DNA of 64,000 nucleotides, from the NCBI GenBank assembly GCA_014607495.2, contig CP053154.1, forward strand, positions 11,532,001-11,596,000. Reading direction: 5' to 3'. This document shows, in pieces, positions 58,201-64,000 of this stretch (position 1 is the first letter of the stretch; each line of letters starts with the position of its first letter). The DNA comes from Carposina sasakii. Lineage: Eukaryota > Arthropoda > Insecta > Lepidoptera > Carposinidae. The notes under the pieces were generated by a model, which ran no database searches, had not been told where the DNA came from, and saw only the letters and a program-made list of their open reading frames with translations. The translations under genes and the position numbers were made by a program.

Positions 58201-61200
58201 TACTATTTAACAACGATTATGTCTTGATACTTCTGTAGCAATCCTGCTAAAATTTTTAATTACAATTTTAGACCGATCTTGAAAACAGTAAAGTTCGTGA
58301 ACAATGACACCATCGCCTTGATGTGGACGAACAGAGTACAGACCTCGCTTAGCGTACAACTGTGTACTCAAGACGCTTGTAACGAGGTAAGAAAGACTAA
58401 TTCAATTACGAACCTGTATCACTGAGCATTCTTTGCGCCTTTGCTTTATGCTTTGTACTAACCTTGTTCTAACCTATCTCATTTCAAAAAACAGGTAAAA
58501 TGTCTTAGTATAGATATCATGCTGGTTGAAATTCTTTTCTGTCCAAATTTATGTATATTATTACTTATCACACATATAATTTCTCGTTTATTATTTACAG
58601 ATCTATGTGTATACTGAACAAGATGGTTGGATTGATAATATACCACTTATCTTCAACGATGAAGGCAATGCGTTCATAACTATTTTACCACAGGTAAGTA
58701 AACATAAACGAATCTACTTACATCTTACGAGCTTTCACCATAACGGTTTCAGTAGTGAGTATTCGTATAGTGACTGCTATATTCATCGGGTGAGACGGTC
58801 GTCCAATGCTCAACTAATGTCAAAATTTGAACATAACGATTTTTCTTCCAGGCAGTCGATGGAGTTCTGTACAAGCAGATAGTCCAGGTGTCCAACGTGA
58901 ACGCCAATCTCTGGACAGGTCAGGGACGCACCAACACGGCGCATACTGTCGGAGAGATTCTGCAGTGGACCTCCGATGACGTTATGTGAGTGGATATTAT
59001 TGTCATAAAAATGCATCCTCGAAGAGACGGGCTGTAAGGTTCTATAGGTTCCATACCTAATATTCTTTTCTAGAGAATTAGGATAAAAACTCCAGGATAT
59101 ATCTAATATGACCAGTAATATAATACCAAACTTTATAAAATGACTTGCAGTTAAATAAAATTATTAATAAACAAATGGAAAAAAATCTTCACCGGAGTGG
59201 GAATCGAACACACGACCTCTGCATTCCGTGCCAGCGTTCTTACCACTGAGCTACCGGGTCAGTTACTCGGATGACGAATTTTAATTTAATATAATTGCAG
59301 TTAAATATTCTATGTTCATAAAATCTGTATATTCAAAGTTTCTTTAGTACACTGAATATTTACAGCCTTAATATAGCTGTTGGTCTTCCTAATACCAAAT
59401 AAATTAATTAATTAATTCTAAAACCCGATGTTCCTATAACAACAAAAACATCTTACATTTCCAGTTGGTACAAAGCAACTCACGTGAATGATTCAGCAGA
59501 ACAGCACATATACACAGTGAACAGTTCCGGCGAGGTATCATGCTTCACGTGCAACATCGTACGGGAGGACAACGGGCAGTGTCTGTACAACGAAGGAACT
59601 GTTAGCCCAGGGGGCGCTAGAGTCACTGTCAACTGCGCTGGACCTGCTGTACCTCAGATCTTCATTTACAATAGTGTGAGTAGGAGTATGCCGTAACAGA
59701 AGTGAAAGTTAAGTAGAAGCAAGGATTGAGCATACTTTATATTTATTTGGGACAGTTAACAACTGTATACAAAAATACATAGTTAAGGTATTGTTTATAA
59801 AGTATAAATAAGTACACAGTCCACTACACTATCCACAAGATAAGTAAAAGAAAGTTACACAAGACCATATTTCACTGAGTTACCTAATATGACATACGAA
59901 TGAGATGGCATCACCCTATATGCTGCAAAACCAACAAGTTTATACATCTACCTATAGGTATACTTAGGATAAAAGGTGAATTTCCTTTCGAGGTTGACCA
60001 GCTATGATGATGAGGAATGTTTGGTTTAGACTACCTGTGTACCAAATTTCATTTAAATTGGTTCAGTAGTTTTGGCGTGAAAGCCACACGGACAGACAGA
60101 CAGATTAAGTAAGGACATTAATAAGGATGAGGTTTTAGCAAAGGTGAACATAATGTCTTCTGTGGCTTAAGCTTTAGAACATAATGCTTTCTGTGGTTAA
60201 TTAAGAAAACAATTTGTGATTGTATTTTGTAATTTTTGCAGGATGGTACACTAGTTCACAACTGGGATAATAACGCGGAAACAGCCTCCTTGATAGCAAA
60301 CCGGGACATCCCGGACCCCATCAGGCTGTCCGTGCCTGTTGCTGATGGTCTACCAAATGCAGATGTTCAGATTCAAGTGCCAAGGGACTTCGAGCAGAGA
60401 ACCAATGTTCCTCTTCTCGTTTATGTGTAAGTTTTAAATAACGGAGTTTGTGAATGAATGAGGTTCGAAGCAGTTGGAGTAGCGCAACAATTGGAGTAGC
60501 GCAGGACGGTGAGGACTGGTAATGTAAGTTCGTGGGTTTGAGGGGCAGTTTACGAGTTAAGGATTTGTCCCTTTATTTATAACTAGCGGTCGCCCACGAC
60601 TTCGTCCGCGAAAGGGGGCATTGTACCCGTGCGAAGCCGGGCAGGTTGTTGTATAGACTGTAGCCTTCCTTGGTAAATGGGCTATCTAACACTGAAAGAA
60701 TTTTTCAAATCAGACCAGTAGTTCCTGAGATTAGCGCGTTCAAACAAACAAACAAACAAACTCTTCAGCTTTATAATATTAATTATATATTAATTAATAT
60801 ATACATTAACGGGGCACTAACTTGACCAGTGTGACTTGTTATTCCGATAAATTAAACTAAAATAATCGAAACAAGGTAGGTGAAAATAGTACCTAAGTAG
60901 ATACAAAAAACAATTTGTTGTAATTAAACTATGTTTACAGATATGGCGGTCCCGACACTGCTCTAGTCACTAAGCAATGGAGCATCGACTGGGGTACGTC
61001 TCTCGTCAGTCGGTGGGGCATCGCTGTTGCACACATCGACGGAAGAGGATCAGGTCTCCGAGGGGTCTCCAACATGTTTGCAGTCAACAGGCGACTGGGT
61101 ACCGTCGAGATTGAAGATCAGATTAATGTTACAAGGTGATTTATTTACAATTTTCTGCATTATCTTACTTAGGTCACAGTCCAAAGCCTTTGGAAAGGCC

Positions 61201-63158
61201 GTTATCTTTTTTTACAGCTGACGTATATTTTCGTTCATCGGTGTCGTTAATCTATTGATACTGAAAAGATTTAAAGGATGATGGGCAAAAATGTATGGGA
61301 TGGGTCCCCACCGATCAATAACGATCAGACGTATATCGTTGGGAAGCTCTTTTTGTGACTATCAATTGTTACTATAGGGGTGATTCTCAAATCGTTGTGT
61401 GATAAAAGTTATAGTTAAAATAATTCGGATTTTTTTCTTAAAAGTTAAGTACTTATATGTAAGTGTTTGGTTAGTTACCTGTGAGATATCAGCCTTTAAA
61501 TGCTGGTCCTGCCACATTTCTAAATGGCGTGATAGTGGACAACCTATAAAATATCTTCAAAGACTTATGTATACAGAGTGTTGTTTTTTCGTTGCCACCA
61601 TATACGACGGTTACGTACTCCATACATCAACTAAAGTTCCTAAGTTTATGTCAAAAAATTACTGGGAAACGATTGTAATTTTTTATATATTTTTTTAAAT
61701 TGATGTGGTCGCGCATAATGTATGGCCTTTAGTCTTTGCGTTGGTTTTTTAATAGATTTTTATTAGAAATGTTTTTGTTACACACGTCTCAACTTTGGCT
61801 CTTGATATTTTGGAAACCAGACACTTCCCAGTTATGCTTTCAAGGAGAATAATATTCCTGATGACGAGGAAAATGCGTAATACCTATTCGCAAATGCAAC
61901 GACAAAAAACATCCTGTATATTCCTATGTATGTAACAGACTATTTTTATCACTCATTTATCGTGTTATTTTATCATATCTTTATAAGATCACTTAGTACT
62001 CAAAAAAGTACTTGCCTTTTAAGTGAAAGAGGAAAACATTATGATTTTTTTATATTTTTTGTAGATTTCTTTTAGCTATTACTTTTTTAACATAACGATT
62101 TGAGAATCGTCCCAATGAAAACAATTCATAGTCACATAAGAGCTTTCTAACGACATACGTCTGGTCGTTATTGGTCGGTGGGGACTTTCTGTACATCCTT
62201 CTTTACTATCTATTACCAAAATGCCTCAAACGGTTTCTATATAATATTTTGTGATTCCCCGTGATCATACAATGTAAAACTAGATAGGCACTAGGTTGTG
62301 TTTCTAAAAAGGATGAATGAAAAAGGAAAAAGTAATCCCTGATATACAGGAACACGCAGGAAAGCCTGCAGTTGAGCTTGCCATAGCAGGCCACATGTAA
62401 ATGTAATACAATAAACCAGAGTTTATGCCAGTATAAACTGCTATCAGATACCTCCAAGACAACCTCCCCTGGGTAGACGCCAACCGCACCTGCATCTGGG
62501 GCTGGTCGTACGGAGGGTACGCGGCGTCGCTAGCGCTCGCCCGCGGCGGCTCCGTGTTCCGTTGCGCTGCTGCCGTCGCTCCAGTGGTCAACTGGAATTT
62601 CTATGGTAAATAACGCTAGAATAGCCTGACTCGGGGATCTTGTAGTAGAACGATTTAACGAATAAATAGCAAAATATTTATCCATAATATAACAATGAAT
62701 CGTTAAATGTGTTGCTTAGCGCAAATCTCGAGAACGGTAGAACCGATTTCGCAGATTCTTTTTTTAGAATATTCCTTGAAGTAGTAGGATGGTTCTTACG
62801 GTGTGAAATTTTTAAAAAAATTGCCTGAAAAAATCTATAAATAACACTTTTCTACAGTGACCGCCCACGACTTTGTCTACGAGAAAAGGCATTACTTACA
62901 CCCATGCAAAGCCGGGGCGGATCCCTAGTATCTAATAGAAATACAATTATCTTGATCAAGTTTTAAAACGGTACCTTGGGACTTGCAACTTTAGAAAGAT
63001 AGCATCAACTTTAAGATACACTAACTATTAGAAAAATCGGCCCTAAGATAATTATTTTTATTCTTCTAACAGATACCATCTACACGGAAAGGTACATGAG
63101 CACACCTCAAGAAAACAGCGAGGCTTATCTGCAGTCGTCACTGCTGACTGAAGAAGTG
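49171..63158 (+). CDS. DPP4: Dipeptidyl peptidase 4-like membrane serine peptidase, 3'-partial
   Basis: Fifteen exons join in frame to 746 codons with GT-AG introns: 49171-49221, 52005-52317, 52768-52862, 54268-54345, 54716-54977, 55547-55716, 57763-57854, 58272-58386, 58601-58693, 58852-58985, 59465-59675, 60242-60426, 60941-61135, 62448-62605, 63073-63158. The protein is type II: cytoplasmic 1-27, membrane helix about 28-51, and a Ser/Thr stalk with Thr 77-88. The beta-propeller follows, with the WVYEEEVF substrate-binding pair (Glu267, Glu268), then the hydrolase domain with VYGGP (Tyr601), DGRGSG, NRRLGT and nucleophile Ser685 in GWSYGG. Family members cleave X-Pro or X-Ala dipeptides from peptide N-termini, usually outside the cell. 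Exons with the catalytic Asp and His lie past 64000. At about 860 expected residues it would be longer than vertebrate DPP4, mainly from the stalk. Confidence 0.92.
52005..52317 (+). CDS. DPP4: DPP4-like exon 2 (membrane anchor and Thr stalk)
   Basis: After CAACAG the exon encodes a lysine-rich flank (PAKKSKTLTY), the helix VLGGFVMLAIVVVSVTLVVV, an acidic linker, twelve consecutive Thr written with mixed ACN codons, and the start of the propeller (DLDDIISGVFSTPSFNGTW). It ends TCAG/GTACTT in phase 1. Lysines on the N-terminal side of the helix fit a type II topology. Confidence 0.88.
52536..52700 (-). mobile_element. 5'-truncated RTE-like LINE tail in an intron
   Basis: On the minus strand it reads CGCGTCTCGGTAAGGGTAGC, TTGGTCGCCCTTCGGTCAGA and GGCCTACGTACAGTGGACTG. 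These correspond to the C-terminal end of RTE-type ORFs, with many changes. It sits in intron 2 of the DPP4-like gene. Confidence 0.5.
52768..52862 (+). CDS. DPP4: DPP4-like exon 3 (first propeller blade)
   Basis: TTTCAG acceptor. Encodes SEVLFRNSNGDLVTYDIDSD then STTLLISNTSQ and ends CAG/GTATAA in phase 0. The pattern of a short strand, turn and YD is that of the first blade of the DPP4 propeller. Confidence 0.88.
53640..53892 (+). mobile_element. tRNA-derived SINE, second family, intronic
   Basis: GTGAGTTCGATACCAGGCAC (box B region) in a tRNA-like head, then CTGAATTTATTTCATGTGCG and a body ending in GTTTCGAAAGAAACCATGTT and GGCAGGAAGATGATG. Lies in intron 3 of the DPP4-like gene. Confidence 0.65.
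53974..54062 (+). repeat. Dispersed repeat, CTGCAGGATCAT family
   Basis: CACGGCTGTGTTTCCAAAAT, AAAACTGCAGGATCACGACG and CACGTTTAGTATAGCAC. Directly followed by the partial MITE at 54072-54203. Confidence 0.5.
54072..54203 (+). mobile_element. Partial MITE, TACAGGGTGATTTTTGG family
   Basis: Only the right third is present: CGCCCGATCAAGTAATTTTT, TTTGATGTATAGAGTACGTA and AAGGGTGGCAATG to ACCCTGTA. It lies in intron 3. Confidence 0.6.
54268..54345 (+). CDS. DPP4: DPP4-like exon 4
   Basis: TTTTTTCCAG acceptor. Encodes ILQQSSRVTQLSPDGNHVIL then AYSVAP and ends CCG/GTAAAT in phase 0. The LSPDGNHVIL block matches the propeller word found as SPDGQFIL in the family. Confidence 0.9.
54716..54977 (+). 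CDS. DPP4: DPP4-like exon 5 (propeller, start of Glu-Glu motif)
   Basis: TTTTTTTTCCAG acceptor. Contains IYRYSFLARYAAVNITSGDV, NFAWGPSGTSLAFVYQNNIY and YHGIPDWVYE. It ends GAAG/GTTGGT in phase 1, so the second Glu of the EE clamp is split across the intron. AWGPSG and NNIY are typical propeller blade words of the S9B family. Confidence 0.93.
55547..55716 (+). CDS. DPP4: DPP4-like exon 6 (completes Glu-Glu motif)
   Basis: TTTCCAG acceptor. Starts EEVFVSSNALWFSPDGLQIA and continues YATFDDSNVRIM to HHEIRYPK, ending AAG/GTTAGT in phase 0. The family word is YEEEVF...ALWWSPDG...LAYAQFND...RYPK, so residues 267-268 are the expected N-terminal-amine clamp. Confidence 0.93.
55752..55800 (+). repeat. 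Dispersed repeat fragment, CTGCAGGATCAT family
   Basis: ACACGGCTGTTTTCCCGAAA followed by TGGAGTAGCTAAAACTGCAA. Intronic. Confidence 0.4.
56687..56926 (+). mobile_element. MITE, TACAGGGTGATTTTTGG family, internally deleted
   Basis: Begins TACAGGATATGTTTTGATCG and ends GAAAAAACATCCTGTA, with TA on both sides. The central ~130 bp present in full copies are missing. Lies in intron 6. Confidence 0.7.
57763..57854 (+). CDS. DPP4: DPP4-like exon 7
   Basis: TTACATTCCAG acceptor. Encodes PGTTNPTVTVTLRNILTGDF then TVFPAPTTLT, ending CTGA/GTGAGT in phase 2. The PGxxNPTV word is the expected propeller segment after RYPK. Confidence 0.9.
58272..58386 (+). CDS. DPP4: DPP4-like exon 8
   Basis: CAATTTTAG acceptor. 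Encodes PILKTVKFVNNDTIALMWTN then RVQTSLSVQLCTQDACNE, ending GAG/GTAAGA in phase 0. It carries a Cys pair six residues apart (LCTQDACNE). Confidence 0.88.
58601..58693 (+). CDS. DPP4: DPP4-like exon 9
   Basis: TTATTTACAG acceptor. Encodes IYVYTEQDGWIDNIPLIFND then EGNAFITILPQ, ending CAG/GTAAGT in phase 0. GW and the phenylalanine-rich turn align with the propeller word TGWVGRF...P.F in the family. Confidence 0.9.
58852..58985 (+). CDS. DPP4: DPP4-like exon 10
   Basis: TTTTCTTCCAG acceptor. Encodes AVDGVLYKQIVQVSNVNANL then WTGQGRTNTAHTVGEILQWT and SDDVM/I, ending TTAT/GTGAGT in phase 2. Confidence 0.9.
59157..59272 (-). mobile_element. tRNA-derived SINE, GTCGTGGGTTCGATTCCCAC family, intronic
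   Basis: On the minus strand: GTAGCTCAGTGGTAAGAACG (box A region), then CACGGAATGCAGAGGTCGTG, TGTTCGATTCCCACTCCGG and a tail TTTTTTTCCATTTGTTTATT. This is the most complete head of the family in the window. Lies in intron 10. Confidence 0.75.
59465..59675 (+). CDS. DPP4: DPP4-like exon 11 (Cys-rich blade)
   Basis: ACATTTCCAG acceptor. Encodes WYKATHVNDSAEQHIYTVNS, SGEVSCFTCNIVREDNGQCL and TVNCAGPAVPQIFIYNS, ending AGT/GTGAGT in phase 0. The C-x2-C, C and C spacing corresponds to the disulphide-bonded cysteine-rich region of DPP4. Confidence 0.93.
60242..60426 (+). CDS. DPP4: DPP4-like exon 12 (propeller to hydrolase link)
   Basis: AATTTTTGCAG acceptor. Encodes DGTLVHNWDNNAETASLIAN through VQIQVPRDFEQRTNVPLLVY, ending ATGT/GTAAGT in phase 2. 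The VPLLVYV strand begins the alpha/beta hydrolase fold. Confidence 0.93.
60584..60785 (+). repeat. Dispersed repeat, CGACTTCGTCCGCGAAAGG copy
   Basis: AACTAGCGGTCGCCCACGAC, TTCGTCCGCGAAAGGGGGC, GCGAAGCCGGGCAGG and an AAACAAACAAACAAAC run. Lies in intron 12. A shorter relative is at 62860-62925 in intron 14. Confidence 0.55.
60941..61135 (+). CDS. DPP4: DPP4-like exon 13 (oxyanion Tyr region)
   Basis: GTTTACAG acceptor. Encodes YGGPDTALVTKQWSIDWGTS, GIAVAHIDGRGSGLRGVSNM and NRRLGTVEIEDQINVTR, ending ACAAG/GTGATT in phase 2. Tyr in VYGGP corresponds to the oxyanion-stabilising Tyr547 of human DPP4. DGRGSG and NRRLGTxExEDQ are near-invariant in the family. Confidence 0.95.
61572..61918 (-). 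mobile_element. MITE, TACAGGGTGATTTTTGG family, inverted, intronic
   Basis: The plus strand begins TACAGAGTGTTGTTTTTTCG after TA and ends CAAAAAACATCCTGTA before TA. The words TTTGGAAACCAGACACTTCC and CATACATCAACTAAAG identify the family in reverse orientation. Lies in intron 13. Confidence 0.7.
62448..62605 (+). CDS. DPP4: DPP4-like exon 14 (catalytic serine)
   Basis: The acceptor ACTGCTATCAG is weak in pyrimidines but in the correct phase. Encodes RYLQDNLPWVDANRTCIWGW, SYGGYAASLALARGGSVFRC and AAAVAPVVNWNFY, ending TATG/GTAAAT in phase 1. GWSYGGY is the nucleophile elbow with Ser685. The exon is clearly more GC-rich than its introns. Confidence 0.95.
63073..63158 (+). CDS. DPP4: DPP4-like exon 15 (last exon in the window)
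   Basis: TTCTTCTAACAG acceptor. Encodes DTIYTERYMSTPQENSEAYL then QSSLLTEEV, ending GTG/GTAAGT in phase 0. YTERYM is a family signature that follows the nucleophile region. About 110 residues with the catalytic Asp and His should follow outside the window. Confidence 0.93.
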
Positions 63159-64000
63159 GTAAGTAAAGCAAAAGCTAACAGTTTTATTCAATTGCTCCGT
63201 ATAAGCGCGCTAAATTACAAAGTATTTTCCATTCAATGGAACGATTTTGGTGTCCACTTCAAAGCGTTTCAAACTTTTTCAACGTCTTTTGTTATAATCG
63301 TTGTGAAATTTATATATAAGTGTTAAGTAACGGTATAGATTTGTAAATATCCATAGTTTGGACACAAAAGTGAGGTTTACTATGACTATGATTATCAAAA
63401 ATAAGCTACTATATAAATCACAGAACAACTTGTATAAAGTAGTATTTATTTTATTTCGATTAAAAGAATTTGACTTCACTTAGTAAATGGCGTGATTTCC
63501 TAAGTAATGGCATTGAATATTAAAATTTTAATTTCGGGAATGGAAGTTTCAATCTGGAACAAAATTCCCTTGGGCAGTTACTTAATATTTTCAAAGAAAT
63601 TGTGTTAATGGTGAAATCGTAATTTTGTACTTAGTAACCTAGTTACCTAAATGTTATTTCACTTAGTAGATGAACCTACACTTTTACAATTTATATTAAA
63701 TATTTATTTAAGTTGTACTTTCGATTAAGTACTCATATAATCTGTGATAATATGGGGCTCCACTAGAATATATCAGCTGCATCTCCTTCCGTGCATGTCA
63801 CGTCATGTAAAATTAAACTAAGGATGTTTTAGGCTATAAGCTGTGTCACATATTATTTACGGCTGTTTCCGCTTTGCTAAACGTACGTATGGAATCTCCT
63901 TTATGATCCTGCAGTATGGCCGCACCATTTCGAGGACACAGCCGTGTATATAACTAAAGGTATATCTAAATTACCATTGATAAAACTAAGTAGGTAACTA
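63159..64000. other. DPP4-like intron 15, open at the window end
   Basis: No further exon is seen before the edge. 63760-63955 holds an inverted member of the CTGCAGGATCAT dispersed family (GCTAAACGTACGTATGGAAT, TTTATGATCCTGCAGTATGG). Confidence 0.55.

Noticed and set aside
63096..63326. Plus ORF running past the last DPP4-like exon
   Set aside because: The first ~21 codons are the real exon in frame, but the frame continues into the intron beyond a strong GTAAGT donor and becomes AT-rich non-family sequence.

Overview
This is a stretch of insect nuclear genome, most likely from a moth or butterfly (Lepidoptera). The evidence is AT-rich DNA with long gene-poor stretches, GT-AG introns, tRNA-derived SINEs, RTE-type endonuclease/reverse-transcriptase copies and dense short TA-flanked inverted-repeat transposons. 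The species cannot be named from the sequence.

Only two host genes are well supported. A short two-exon gene on the minus strand (18291-18932) encodes a 98-residue, two-helix protein resembling DMAC1/TMEM261, a mitochondrial complex I assembly factor. A large plus-strand gene starting at 49171 encodes a membrane-anchored dipeptidyl peptidase 4-like serine peptidase. Fifteen coding exons join in frame to give 746 residues: a cytoplasmic tail, one transmembrane helix, a Thr12 stalk, the beta-propeller with the Glu-Glu substrate clamp, and the first half of the alpha/beta hydrolase domain with the GWSYGG nucleophile elbow. The exons carrying the catalytic Asp and His lie beyond the right edge.

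Three weaker host candidates are on the minus strand. The first is a single-pass membrane protein whose phase-compatible exons lie at 14435-14438, 9113-9178 and 2907-3085 and which would continue off the left edge. The second is a CpG-rich possible first exon at 24765-24891. The third is a short membrane-peptide ORF plus a downstream ORF at 30156-30619, which may be a decayed gene.

Most of the rest is mobile DNA in layers. 3.5-5.7 kb: a 2.2 kb element with 27-bp inverted ends carrying a nested TA-flanked MITE. 6.2-8.0 kb: a TTAA-flanked piggyBac-like non-autonomous element, also with a nested MITE. 32.5-34.1 kb: a Tc1/mariner-type element with about 410-bp inverted repeats around a truncated, frameshifted transposase. 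40.9-43.8 kb: an RTE-like retrotransposon bounded by 13-bp target duplications and inserted at the edge of a 263-bp foldback element. 45.7-47.6 kb: a 1.9 kb repeat island with 17-bp inverted ends, two blocks of about 41-bp tandem units in a 288-bp higher-order period, and a 133-bp duplication. Between these lie at least three MITE families that begin TACAGGGTG or similar and share TA target duplications, an hAT-type MITE with an 8-bp duplication, a 135-bp near-perfect hairpin inside a 13-bp target duplication, several SINE families and many 5'-truncated LINE tails.
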